Source of the DNA: JBFGCT01 sp041581055
Lineage (GTDB): Bacteria; Actinomycetota; Acidimicrobiia; Acidimicrobiales; Ilumatobacteraceae
Length of the DNA: 62,423 bases
Direction: 5' to 3'
Assembly (NCBI GenBank): GCA_041581055.1
Contig: JBFGCT010000002.1
Span: 1-62,423, forward strand
A program made the translations under genes and the position numbers. Shown here piece by piece: positions 1 to 7,732 of the stretch (the first letter of the stretch is position 1; each line of letters begins with the position of its first letter). The notes under the pieces were generated by a model. It saw only the letters and a list, made by a program, of their open reading frames with translations, was not told the DNA's origin and ran no database searches.

Positions 1-32
1 CGAGCCGCGCCGCGGTTCGGTGGCGCGGCTCG
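1..32 (-). terminator. Stem-loop, probable terminator of the leftmost operon
   Basis: Bases 1-11 (CGAGCCGCGCC) and 22-32 (GGCGCGGCTCG) are perfect inverted complements around a 10-base loop. The hairpin lies 35 bases past the stop of the minus-strand gene ending at 67, as a terminator should. Any T-run on the minus strand would fall outside the window, so intrinsic termination cannot be confirmed. Confidence 0.55.
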
Positions 33-66
33 AGCGTCCAGGGCGTCCACGGTCTCAGGTGGTGTG

Positions 67-630
67 TCAGCTCCGCACGGCGCGGCGGCGGAGACCGAAG
101 GCGCCGACTGCGACGAAGAACAGACCCGCGGCCGCGGCGAACAGCAAGGCGGCGTTGTTCGAGGCACTCGGTTGGTCGCCGGAATTGACGGCGGTCGGCT
201 GCGGCGTGCCATCGCCGGCCGCCGGGTCGGCGAAGGCGATCGGAGCCGCGCCGTTCTCGGGCTGGGACAGGCTGCCGACCAGGATCACGCAGTCGTCGGC
301 GCCGAATCCGCAGTTGCCGCTGCCGACCGGCCCGGTCTTGACCGTGATCTCGAACGTGGCGTCGCCGTTGGCGTCCAACGGAACGGGAACGATGTTGCCG
401 GTGTCGCACTGCGCGAGCGGGTCGACGACGGGCGTGACGCACTGGCCCGAGACGAACTCGGTGCTACTGGCGGGGAACCCGGTGACGGTGACCGTGACCG
501 TGTCTCCGTCGGCGAGGTCCGTGCTGGGATCGACCGAGACCGACGCGTCCTGCGCCGCCGCCGGGCCGGAGACGAGAAACGTCGCCGCAGCGATCGTGAC
601 GAGTCCGAGTGTTGCTCTGAATCGGGTCAT
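67..630 (-). CDS. Secreted neocarzinostatin-fold protein with C-terminal membrane anchor
   Basis: The 187-residue product has a Sec signal peptide (about residues 1-30, ending GPAAAQ). An immunoglobulin-like domain follows, with the neocarzinostatin/macromomycin signature: a VSVDPSTDLADGDTVTVTV-type first strand, then two likely disulfides (GQC...AQC and GNC...DDC) and the ending CVILVGSL. A hydrophobic helix and an RRR motif close the chain, suggesting a cell-surface anchor. ATG 630 was chosen because AGAAAGGAAAG lies just upstream and the signal peptide starts there; longer in-frame extensions are arginine-rich shadow sequence. It sits 50 bases after the lipoprotein gene. The fold call is by motif; in non-antibiotic relatives the ligand is unknown. 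Confidence 0.8.
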   Translation of the reverse strand: MTRFRATLGLVTIAAATFLVSGPAAAQDASVSVDPSTDLADGDTVTVTVTGFPASSTEFVSGQCVTPVVDPLAQCDTGNIVPVPLDANGDATFEITVKTGPVGSGNCGFGADDCVILVGSLSQPENGAAPIAFADPAAGDGTPQPTAVNSGDQPSASNNAALLFAAAAGLFFVAVGAFGLRRRAVRS

Positions 631-680
631 TGTTGCTTTCCTTTCTCGAACGCACCGGTTGCGCTCGAAGACCGAGAACG

Positions 681-1514
681 TCAGGCGCCTGGTGTGAAGG
701 TTCCCTCCAGTTGCCAGACGCCCGTGAAGTCGTTGAACGCGCCGCCGACGATCTGGCTCGCCCACGTGAGCGAGTAGCTGCCGGTCTCGACATCGATGGC
801 GCCGGTCGGACCGGGTGTCGTGGCCCCTGGCGCCGATCCGTCCGGTTTCGGTGATCCCTGGTTGAAGATCTCGCCCGCGTAGTACGCGGACACCGCGGCG
901 ACGTTGCCGGACAGTTCGCCGCCGGTGGCGATGATCTCCGGCGGTTCGGCCTCGTCGGTCGTGGCCATGCCGAAGGCGACACCGAAGAAGAGCGTGGGTT
1001 CGGCGATCTGATCCGCCGTCGCGTTGCCGGCGGCGTCGAAGGAGGGATCGGCCCCCGGCTGGAATGTGTTGGTCAGCAGACCCCCGTCGGTGCCCGGGAG
1101 CAGGGGGATGAATGTCTGGTCGGCGCACGGCGAGTCGCCGTTGGGAACGTAGGGGCCGGCCTCGGCGGTGCCGCCGATGGCGACCATGCGGAAGAACGAA
1201 CCCGACTCCGAGCCGGCGACGTCGCAGGTGCCCGGCTCGATCTCGAACAGCCCGACGAGCTCGCCCTCGAACGTCGCCGGGGCCTCCGGCGCCGGCTCGG
1301 TGCCCGCGTCGGGCGGGGCGTCGGACTCGGGCGGGGCGTCGGACGCGGGTGGGGCGTCGGACGCGGGCGGGGCGTCGGACCGGGGTGGGGCGTCGGTCCC
1401 GGGTGGGGCGTCGGTGGCGGCGGGCTCGTCGTCGCCGCCGCCACAACTCGCGGCGACGAGGGCGATCGCCAACAGCGGGGCGACACGGCTCAGGATCGGA
1501 CGACGAGTGCGCAT
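681..1514 (-). CDS. Lipoprotein with DAPP repeat linker
   Basis: A 277-residue exported protein. The signal peptide ends in a lipobox (VAAS|C, cysteine near residue 24), so the mature N-terminus should be lipidated and anchored on the outer face of the membrane. Next come an acidic, Pro/Ala/Asp-rich linker of repeated SDAPP-type units and then a globular domain of about 210 residues that I do not recognise. The start codon lies one base after the stop of the upstream membrane-protein gene, with GGAG just before it, so the two are translated from one transcript. Confidence 0.85.
   Translation of the reverse strand: MRTRRPILSRVAPLLAIALVAASCGGGDDEPAATDAPPGTDAPPRSDAPPASDAPPASDAPPESDAPPDAGTEPAPEAPATFEGELVGLFEIEPGTCDVAGSESGSFFRMVAIGGTAEAGPYVPNGDSPCADQTFIPLLPGTDGGLLTNTFQPGADPSFDAAGNATADQIAEPTLFFGVAFGMATTDEAEPPEIIATGGELSGNVAAVSAYYAGEIFNQGSPKPDGSAPGATTPGPTGAIDVETGSYSLTWASQIVGGAFNDFTGVWQLEGTFTPGA
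1310..1416 (-). repeat. 18-bp tandem repeat in the lipoprotein linker
   Basis: About six copies of an 18-bp unit close to GGCGGGGCGTCGGACTCG (plus-strand reading) encode the SDAPP-rich linker of the lipoprotein at 681-1514. The copies differ at a few wobble positions. Such in-frame repeats can expand or contract and so change linker length. Confidence 0.8.
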
Positions 1515-1515
1515 T

Positions 1516-2475
1516 TCATTCTCCAGCTGAATCGGGCTCGATGGGCGGGGTGGGTGGGCGCGCTCGAAACGCCAGCACGGCGACGAGCACTCCGGGCAGC
1601 ACGAAGAACCAGGGAAACAGCGCGAACGGCGGAAGCGCGTCGACCGCTTCGTAGTTGTCGACGTTGTCGCTCATCGCCGCGACCATCGGGGCGAAGTCAC
1701 CGACGATCGACTGCCATTGGTCCGAGAAGCGCGTGATGGCGGGGAGCTCCCCGTCGCCGAGGCCGGCCTCCTCGCGGGCCAACGGGATCACGGCGGTCCG
1801 GAGTTGGCTCTCGGCCCCGCCCATCGTGATGAAGTAGCCCTGCACGTTCTGGACCCGCTCCCTGACCATCATCGGGCGGAAGTCGTCGATCATGTCGCCG
1901 CCCTTCGGGGCGCGGGTGAACATCTGGAAGATCACCGGCGCCAGCGCGATCGCGACACCGAGCACGCCGATCGCGACGAGCAGCCGGGTTGGCCGTCGCG
2001 TGCGAGCGACGCGGAGGGCGGCGACCCCCAGGCCGACGACCATCAGTCCGGGCACGACGAAGAACCACGGGAACAGGTTGAACGACGGCAACGCGTCGAC
2101 CGCCGCGAAATTGCCGAGGTTGCCGTCCATCCTGTCGAGCAGATCGGTCATGTCGGCGTCGATCGCCGGCCACTGGTCGTTCAGGGTGGCGAGCAAACCG
2201 AACTGGTCGTCGTACTCCGCCGCGTCGAGCGCGCCGGAGCCCACGATCGCCGGTTCGAGCACCGCGCGGGACTCCTCGTCGGCGGCGCCGATGTCGGACA
2301 CATAGCCGGTGAAGAGGGTGACCTGCTCCTCGGTCATGAACGGCCGGAACTCGTCGATCATGACCGCGCCCTCGGGGGCGCGGCTGAACATCTGGAAGAT
2401 GGCGGGCGCCGCCACCAGACCGACGCCGATGGCAACGATCGCGAGGAGTGGGCCCCTGCGAACGCCGCTCGCCAT
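1516..2475 (-). CDS. Internally duplicated membrane protein
   Basis: The 319-residue protein consists of two homologous halves. Each has a hydrophobic segment followed by the motif FQMF(S/T)RAP(E/K)G, then MID(E/D)FRP, an extracytoplasmic helical region, and a second hydrophobic segment beginning F(N/A)LFPWFFV.PG. Four transmembrane helices are expected (about residues 10-27, 132-150, 158-176 and 288-305). I do not recognise a named family. It is the first gene of a three-gene envelope operon and diverges from shdrC1, with 217 bases of shared upstream DNA. Confidence 0.8.
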   Translation of the reverse strand: MASGVRRGPLLAIVAIGVGLVAAPAIFQMFSRAPEGAVMIDEFRPFMTEEQVTLFTGYVSDIGAADEESRAVLEPAIVGSGALDAAEYDDQFGLLATLNDQWPAIDADMTDLLDRMDGNLGNFAAVDALPSFNLFPWFFVVPGLMVVGLGVAALRVARTRRPTRLLVAIGVLGVAIALAPVIFQMFTRAPKGGDMIDDFRPMMVRERVQNVQGYFITMGGAESQLRTAVIPLAREEAGLGDGELPAITRFSDQWQSIVGDFAPMVAAMSDNVDNYEAVDALPPFALFPWFFVLPGVLVAVLAFRARPPTPPIEPDSAGE

Positions 2476-2584
2476 GCCCTCTCCCTTTCTGCTGCCTTGC
2501 GGGTCTCATTCGTACGTGCGCATATCTTTGCCCACTCACGTACAACGGTCAACCACCACTGTGAACAGCGGGGATCGCTCTTGC

Positions 2585-2613
2585 TTGACAGGAGTTCGCT
2601 CGCGTGCTGATAT
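2585..2613 (+). promoter_or_regulatory. Promoter of the sHdr operon
   Basis: A consensus -35 box TTGACA (2585-2590) is followed after exactly 17 bases by TGATAT (2608-2613) as a -10 box. The predicted transcript start is near 2620, about 70 bases before shdrC1. The tusA promoter on the other strand has the same layout. Confidence 0.65.
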
Positions 2614-2629
2614 TAGCGGATACGAATAT
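2610..2629. promoter_or_regulatory. Candidate ArsR-type operator overlapping the -10 box
   Basis: ATATTAGCGGATACGAATAT has inverted ends (ATATTAG against ATATTCG) and covers the end of the -10 box and the expected start of transcription. A close copy (16 of 20 bases) sits at the identical place in the tusA promoter (20422-20441). Both promoters flank genes of the same pathway, and the locus encodes an ArsR repressor, so a repressor site is the simplest reading. Confidence 0.6.
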
Positions 2630-2639
2630 TGAGGGGCTT

Positions 2640-2696
2640 GTGAGCGACACCGGGGACATCGCCGAACCATCCGTCGGGCCGAGGCCACGGCGATGA
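2640..2696 (+). other. Possible 18-codon leader ORF before shdrC1
   Basis: GTG at 2640, preceded closely by GAGGGG (2631-2636), opens an 18-codon frame whose TGA stop (2694-2696) overlaps the shdrC1 ATG (2693) as ATGA. The arrangement would couple shdrC1 translation to the leader. The peptide is unremarkable (ends PRPRR), and the ribosome-site spacing is short, so this may be chance. Confidence 0.3.
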
Positions 2697-3409
2697 CCGA
2701 CGCCGCGAGCGCGCTCTACAAGGCGCCCCAGGTCGCCGGTCACGGGGACGTGTCGTTCGCCGAGAAACAGCGCTTGTTCGACGAGGTCGTCGCCGACATC
2801 AGGTACCCCGACTACATGTACGGGTGCTACGAGTGCGGCATCTGCGTGGCCGCCTGCCCCTCGGCCCGCTTCTACGACTTCAGTCCCCGTCGCATCGCGC
2901 AGGCCGCCGCCCGCGAGGACGTCGAGCTGGTCTATCAACAGATGGAGGAGGACATCTGGGAGTGCTCCCAGTGCTTCTCCTGTGTGCGCTGCCCCCGAGG
3001 CAACAACCCCGGCGGTGTCATCACGATCCTGCGCGAGGTCGCCGTCAACAACGGCCTGGGCTCGGCGCGGAGCGCGCTCGAGGGCTACTCGCGCATCATC
3101 TACAAGATCATGTCGACCGGCACGCAGGTGTCCCCCGACATGTTGCAGCCCGACGCGTTCCCGGACTGGGGGCCCGAGGTGAGGGACGTGTCGGACAACC
3201 TCGATCTCTGGCGCCGGGCCCTTCCCCCCGAGACGATGCACACCACCTCCACCGGCTGGGACGTCGCCGACAGAACGCTCGTCGAGCTGTACCTCATCTG
3301 GATGGAGACCGGCGCGCTCGAGATGATCCGCGAGGTCGACGAGGGACTGCACATGATCCTGGAGGAAGTGATGGAGGAGCGCCTCGAAGAGGAGGGGATC
3401 GAGCTATGA
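2693..3409 (+). CDS. shdrC1: sHdr complex iron-sulfur subunit C1
   Basis: A 238-residue HdrC-like electron-transfer subunit of the cytoplasmic sulfur-oxidizing heterodisulfide-reductase-like complex. Two [4Fe-4S] motifs are visible: C45-x2-C48-x2-C51-x3-C55-P and C91-x2-C94-x2-C97-x2-C100-P. The second is one residue shorter than the classic ferredoxin spacing. HdrC subunits relay electrons between the HdrA flavin and HdrB. GAGG lies about 8 bases before the ATG. It is the first gene of the operon and 16 bases ahead of shdrB1, the gene order typical of shdr loci. The acidic C-terminus (EEVMEERLEEEG) is outside the ferredoxin fold. Confidence 0.88.
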   Translation: MTDAASALYKAPQVAGHGDVSFAEKQRLFDEVVADIRYPDYMYGCYECGICVAACPSARFYDFSPRRIAQAAAREDVELVYQQMEEDIWECSQCFSCVRCPRGNNPGGVITILREVAVNNGLGSARSALEGYSRIIYKIMSTGTQVSPDMLQPDAFPDWGPEVRDVSDNLDLWRRALPPETMHTTSTGWDVADRTLVELYLIWMETGALEMIREVDEGLHMILEEVMEERLEEEGIEL

Positions 3410-3425
3410 GGGAGAGGACAGGTCG

Positions 3426-4610
3426 ATGAGCATTCCCGTCAGCGTGTTGTTGAAGAAGAAGGAGCGCTACGACCGCGACCCGCGTCACGGGCCGGAAGAC
3501 TTCTACGAACAGATCTTCGAGATCGAGAAGGCCGGCGATTGGATCGTCCACCGGGTCCCCGACGACCACGTCGCGGTTGCGACCAAGTTCGAGCGACCGA
3601 AGAAGATCCCGGTCGAGAACCTGTGGCATCACAAGTCGTGCGGCCAATGCGGTCACATCCCCGGGTACTCGACGTCGATCTACTGGGCGATGCGCAAACT
3701 CGGCCTGGAGTACGAGGATCCACGCGACCAGACGTCGTGCACGGCGTGGAACTACTACGCCAGCGCCACCTCCAACTCGGCCGCGCAGGCTGCGGTCGCC
3801 ATGCGCAACTTCGCCGCGGCCCACGAGTCGGGGTTCTTCCCGCTGATCCACTGCGGGACGTCGTACGGCCACTACAAGGAGGTGCGCGACGAGCTGATCC
3901 GCCACCCCGAGCTCAGGCGTCAGGTGCGCGACGTGCTCGCCAAGCTCGGCAAGCAGATGGTCATGCCCGAGGAGATCGTGCACTACTCGGAGTGGTTCCA
4001 CGCCATGCGGCACCGCATCGCCGAGCATCAGGTGCGCGACTTCTCCGGCATCGCCGTCACGGTGCACCCGGCGTGCCACTACTACAAGCTCGTCGAGGGC
4101 GATGCGATCTACGACCCCGACGTGTACGGCGGGCAGCGGACGGCGATCGTCACCGCGCTCGTCGAGACCCTCGGCGCCGAGGTCCGGAACTATTCGACGT
4201 GGTTCGACTGCTGCGGTTTCGGCTTCCGGCACATCCTGGTGCAGCGCGACTTCACGCGGTCGTTCGCCACGCAGCGCAAGATCGAGGTGATGAAGGAGGA
4301 GGCCGACCCCGACGTCGTGCTCACCCACGACACCGGTTGCGTGACCACCCTCGACAAGAGCCAGTTCGCGGCCCAGGCCCACCAGAAGAACGTCGGCGTT
4401 CCGGTCATGTCCGAGGCGCAGTTCGCGGCGTTGGCGATGGGCGCCCATCCGTACAAGGTGTGCCAGCTCCATTGGCACTCGACCGACTACCGGCCCCTGC
4501 TCGAGAAGATGGGCATCGACTGGGAGGCCGCGTGGGCGGAGTTCGAAGCCGACCTGGCCCGGCTCGAACGTGGGGACGTGGAGTTCATCACCTGGGACGA
4601 CGTCGGCTGA
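3426..4610 (+). CDS. shdrB1: sHdr complex catalytic-type subunit B1 (two CCG domains)
   Basis: A 394-residue HdrB-like subunit. In HdrB, paired CCG domains bind noncubane [4Fe-4S] clusters that perform disulfide chemistry. Here the N-terminal domain carries C72, C75, C105 and C143 (SCGQCG, TSCTAW, IHCGTS), and the C-terminal domain C217, C262-C263 and C305 (HPACHYY, DCCGFGF, DTGCVT). Both sets look complete, in contrast to ShdrB3 and EMO in this operon. In the sHdr model this is where LbpA-bound sulfur is likely processed. The N-terminal 65 residues precede the first CCG domain. AGGACAG precedes ATG 3426, and shdrA follows after 19 bases. Confidence 0.88.
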   Translation: MSIPVSVLLKKKERYDRDPRHGPEDFYEQIFEIEKAGDWIVHRVPDDHVAVATKFERPKKIPVENLWHHKSCGQCGHIPGYSTSIYWAMRKLGLEYEDPRDQTSCTAWNYYASATSNSAAQAAVAMRNFAAAHESGFFPLIHCGTSYGHYKEVRDELIRHPELRRQVRDVLAKLGKQMVMPEEIVHYSEWFHAMRHRIAEHQVRDFSGIAVTVHPACHYYKLVEGDAIYDPDVYGGQRTAIVTALVETLGAEVRNYSTWFDCCGFGFRHILVQRDFTRSFATQRKIEVMKEEADPDVVLTHDTGCVTTLDKSQFAAQAHQKNVGVPVMSEAQFAALAMGAHPYKVCQLHWHSTDYRPLLEKMGIDWEAAWAEFEADLARLERGDVEFITWDDVG

Positions 4611-4629
4611 GCGAGAGAAGGGGACGGTC

Positions 4630-5688
4630 ATGGGAAGCAACGTCATCGCGGTCATCGGGGGCGGGCCGGCCGGGTTGGAGGCCGCCGCCTCGGCGGCCGA
4701 GCTCGGATCGCAGGTCGTCCTCGTCGAGGCGCGCGACTTCCTCGGGGGGACGCCGATCGCGGAGAACTATGCCGCCCTGACGCCGCACATGGAGAGCGCC
4801 GAGGTGGCGATGGGCCGCCTGATCGAGCGGGCGACGAGCAGCGATCTCGTCGAGGTCCGCACCGGATCACAGGTGACCGAGGTCTCCGGGAACGCCGGCG
4901 GCTTCACGCTCACCGTCACCGGGGCCGACGGGCCGAGCGGCGTCGAGGCCGGCTCGGTGGTCATCGCCTCCGGGTTCCGGCATTTCGACCCCGGCGGCGA
5001 GACGCAGATGTACGGCTACTACGAGCACCCCGATGTCATGGCGCTGCAGGATCTGGAGTCGATGCTCAAGGACCACAACGTGGTCCGGCCGTCGAACGGC
5101 GAGCCGCCCAAGAGCCTGTGCTTCATCCAGTGCGTCGGCAGCCGCGATCGCCAGATCGGCAACGAGTACTGCTCGAAGGTCTGCTGCGGCGTGGCGTCGA
5201 AGGAGGCGATCGAGGTCCGTCAGCAACTGCCCGACTGCAAGGTGTTCATCTTCTACATCGACATGCGGATGTACGGGTATTGGGAGAACGAGATCTACTG
5301 GCCCGCGCAGGAGCAGCACCACGTGCAGTACATCAAGGGCATCGTCACCGAAGTGCTGGTCAAGGGCGACCGGCTGCTGGTGCGGGGCGAGGACACGACC
5401 ATGGGCCGGCCGATGGAGGTGCTCATGGACATGGTGGTGCTGTCGGTCGGGATGGAGCCGTCGGAGGGGACGCGGTCGCTGGCCCAGCTCTTCGGCGTGC
5501 AGCAGAACAAGTACGGGTTCATCGACAGCGTGAAGGCGCCGATGGACGTGGTCAGCACCAACGTCGCCGGCGTGTTCGCCTGCGGCGCCGCACTCGGGCC
5601 TGCCGACCTCGAGGATTGCGCGAACTCGGGGGCGGCGGCCGCGACCAAGGCGATCAGCTCGCTGCGACTGCGCGCGATCGCCGGCTGA
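4630..5688 (+). CDS. shdrA: sHdr complex FAD-binding subunit A
   Basis: The 352-residue flavoprotein core of the sHdr complex. The N-terminal Rossmann motif GGGPAG (residues 10-15) and the C-terminal GVFACGAALGP segment mark FAD binding. The middle has the HdrA-type cysteines C164, C168, C181 and C185-C186 (IQCVGSRD..YCSKVCCG) for a [4Fe-4S] cluster. It lacks the extra ferredoxin and selenocysteine/MvhD-interaction domains of methanogen HdrA, as expected for the short sHdrA type. ATG 4630 was preferred over an upstream ATG because AGAAGGGG lies directly before it and the Rossmann fold begins at residue 4. Confidence 0.88.
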   Translation: MGSNVIAVIGGGPAGLEAAASAAELGSQVVLVEARDFLGGTPIAENYAALTPHMESAEVAMGRLIERATSSDLVEVRTGSQVTEVSGNAGGFTLTVTGADGPSGVEAGSVVIASGFRHFDPGGETQMYGYYEHPDVMALQDLESMLKDHNVVRPSNGEPPKSLCFIQCVGSRDRQIGNEYCSKVCCGVASKEAIEVRQQLPDCKVFIFYIDMRMYGYWENEIYWPAQEQHHVQYIKGIVTEVLVKGDRLLVRGEDTTMGRPMEVLMDMVVLSVGMEPSEGTRSLAQLFGVQQNKYGFIDSVKAPMDVVSTNVAGVFACGAALGPADLEDCANSGAAAATKAISSLRLRAIAG

Positions 5689-5699
5689 CGGGGCGAGTC

Positions 5700-6431
5700 G
5701 TGGCTGGACAGGTGGTCGACGCCGAAACCGCGAAGGAGTTCATGCGCGAGACGCTCGAGAAGGTGTCGCCCGACGACCTCGTCGACATCTCCTCCAAGCT
5801 CGAGCGCAAGGCCGCCGTCTTCGCCGAGCGGCTGGCGCCCGGCCGGCTCGGCGAGGCGGATCCCGCCGACCTCCGAATCGTGCTGCGCAACACGTTCTCC
5901 ACGCGCCGCAAGGCGGGCGCCATCCTCGACCAGATCGGATCCGCCCGACTGGTCGAGGCGATCGACGACCTGCTCCGCGGCGAGCACCCCCTCCCCGTTC
6001 GCTTCGAGCGGTGCCAGGCCGTGCTCGCCGACTATCCGCAAGCCGCCTTCGACCTGCCCGCGGAGCTGCTGCACTTCACGTATCCCGATCGGTATTGGCT
6101 GTGGTCGAGGTGGATGTGGGATCCGCGCACCGAGACCGGGGCGCTCGCGCTGGTCACCGACGAGGATTTCGACTTCGGCGATGACGGCCCGGGCGCGACC
6201 TATCTGCGGATCGGTGAAGCGACCGCGTTCGTCACCGAGACCGGTCGTGCCGCCGGCTTCGCGGCGATCGGGTCCGGCCCGTTCGGCGTCGACGTCTTCC
6301 TCGGCTGCGTCTACGCGGTCTACATGTACACGGTCCTGCGGTTGCGCATGACCCAGGAGTTCAATCGCATCGTCCCCGAGCAAGCCGAGCTCGTCCAACG
6401 CCTGCTCGGCGTCCATCGACTGGAGGTCTGA
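5700..6431 (+). CDS. shdrH: Conserved sHdr-cluster protein (hypothetical)
   Basis: A 243-residue protein occupying the place of the conserved hypothetical gene ('Hyp') found between shdrA and the last Hdr gene in shdr clusters. No metal-binding cysteine cluster is visible. It has a helical N-terminal half (EFMRETLEKVSPDDL, KLERKAAVFAERL) and a C-terminal half rich in aromatic residues (LLHFTYPDRYWLWSRWMW; YAVYMYTVLRLRMTQEF). GTG 5700 fits the 11-base gap after shdrA; the frame continues upstream inside shdrA only as shadow sequence. A role in complex assembly or stability is inference from its constant position. Confidence 0.72.
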   Translation: MAGQVVDAETAKEFMRETLEKVSPDDLVDISSKLERKAAVFAERLAPGRLGEADPADLRIVLRNTFSTRRKAGAILDQIGSARLVEAIDDLLRGEHPLPVRFERCQAVLADYPQAAFDLPAELLHFTYPDRYWLWSRWMWDPRTETGALALVTDEDFDFGDDGPGATYLRIGEATAFVTETGRAAGFAAIGSGPFGVDVFLGCVYAVYMYTVLRLRMTQEFNRIVPEQAELVQRLLGVHRLEV

Positions 6432-6433
6432 CC

Positions 6434-7732
6434 ATGCCGGTCGGAGGAAGGAAGCAAGAGCCCGTCGCCCACGAGTTCGAGTCCGTCACCGTCAACTCGA
6501 CGCTGACCGGCCGCCCGTGGGAGCTGACCGGTCATTGGAACCGGATGTTCGAACAACGGGTCATCTGGGAGTACCACACCGAGGGGTTCGAGGAGATCTC
6601 GGCGCTCGACGGCGGTGAGTCGCTCGAATGGTGTTACCGGTGCGGCCAGTGCATCCCGGTGTGCCCGGTCGACCTGGTCGGGAACTACGGCCCGATGCGA
6701 ATCCACCAGCTCGTGCAGCTCGGCACGAAGCTCGCCGAGTCGGACGACCTGTGGTTGTGCACGACATGTCAGAACTGCCTGCGGGTCTGCCCGAAGGAGG
6801 TCGACATGGTCAAGATCATGCCCGCCGTGCGCGAGACCGCGGTCGGCGCCGGCGCGGTTCCGGCCGAGCTGCAGGACGTGTTCGAGAAGACCTTCCGCTA
6901 CGGGAACTGCATGGGCTCGAACGCGAAGCGCCGCCACGCGTGGGCGAAGGGCGCCGACGTGCGGGTGCTCGCCGACGACCCCCGGCCCGTCGACGTGCTG
7001 TTCTACGTGGAGGACTACTGGAGCTACCACCCCCGCGGGCAGGTTGCCGCGCGGGCGTTCGCCCGCATCGCCGACGCGCTCGGCGTCGACTGGGCGATCC
7101 TCGGCGCCGAGGAGAAGACGATCGGCGACTCGCAGCGGCTGGCGGGGGAGAAGGGCCTGTTCGAGTCGCTGATGGAGGACGTGGTGGCCACGCTCGCCAA
7201 GTACGAGTTCCAGCGCATCGTGACCCCCGACCCGCACGGGTACAACGCGCTGCGCAACGTCTATCCGACCTACGGGCACGAGTACGACGTGTTGCACTAC
7301 ACGCAACTGCTGGCGCCGCTAATCGACGGTCTCGAGTGGCGCAACCCGCTCGACGTCACCGTGACGTTCCACGACCCGTGCTATCTCGGCCGGCACAACG
7401 GCGAGTACGACGCGCCGCGCCGGCTGCTCGAGGCGATCCCCGGGCTGCGCCTGACCGAGATGCAGCGCTGCCGCGAGAACGGCTACTGCTGCGGCGGCGG
7501 TGGCGGCGGCATGTGGCTCGACGGGCTCACCGACCAGCACACCACCGAGCGGCTGTCGGAGCGACGCGTGCGCGAGGCCGTCGAGTCGGGCGCCGATGTC
7601 CTCGCGGTGTGCTGCCCCTACGAGGTCTCGCGGTTCGAGGACGCCGCCAAGTCCACCGGCAACCCCCAGCTCCAGGTGCTCGACATCGTCGAGCTGATCG
7701 ACCAGGCGATGGGCGTCGATGCCGCCGACTGA
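6434..7732 (+). CDS. shdrB3: HdrC-HdrB fusion subunit of type II sHdr
   Basis: A 432-residue fusion. An N-terminal HdrC-like part has two full [4Fe-4S] motifs (C67, C70, C73, C77; C109, C112, C115, C119). A C-terminal HdrB-like part follows. Of the expected two CCG domains only the second keeps its cysteines (HDPC315, YCC352-353, VCC393-394); the first (YVEDYWSYHP..TPDPHGYN) has none. Replacement of separate C2 and B2 subunits by one fusion next to etfAB is the layout described as type II sHdr. Its C-terminal half is clearly paralogous to that of EMO at 14178-16403, suggesting descent from one donor. It starts 3 bases after shdrH and overlaps the next gene by 14. Confidence 0.85.
   Translation: MPVGGRKQEPVAHEFESVTVNSTLTGRPWELTGHWNRMFEQRVIWEYHTEGFEEISALDGGESLEWCYRCGQCIPVCPVDLVGNYGPMRIHQLVQLGTKLAESDDLWLCTTCQNCLRVCPKEVDMVKIMPAVRETAVGAGAVPAELQDVFEKTFRYGNCMGSNAKRRHAWAKGADVRVLADDPRPVDVLFYVEDYWSYHPRGQVAARAFARIADALGVDWAILGAEEKTIGDSQRLAGEKGLFESLMEDVVATLAKYEFQRIVTPDPHGYNALRNVYPTYGHEYDVLHYTQLLAPLIDGLEWRNPLDVTVTFHDPCYLGRHNGEYDAPRRLLEAIPGLRLTEMQRCRENGYCCGGGGGGMWLDGLTDQHTTERLSERRVREAVESGADVLAVCCPYEVSRFEDAAKSTGNPQLQVLDIVELIDQAMGVDAAD

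Noticed and set aside
20..1654. Several long plus-strand ORFs across the envelope operon
   Set aside because: They are arginine/glycine-rich mirrors of the minus-strand genes, with no protein-like pattern; the minus frames carry signal peptides, a lipobox and ribosome sites.
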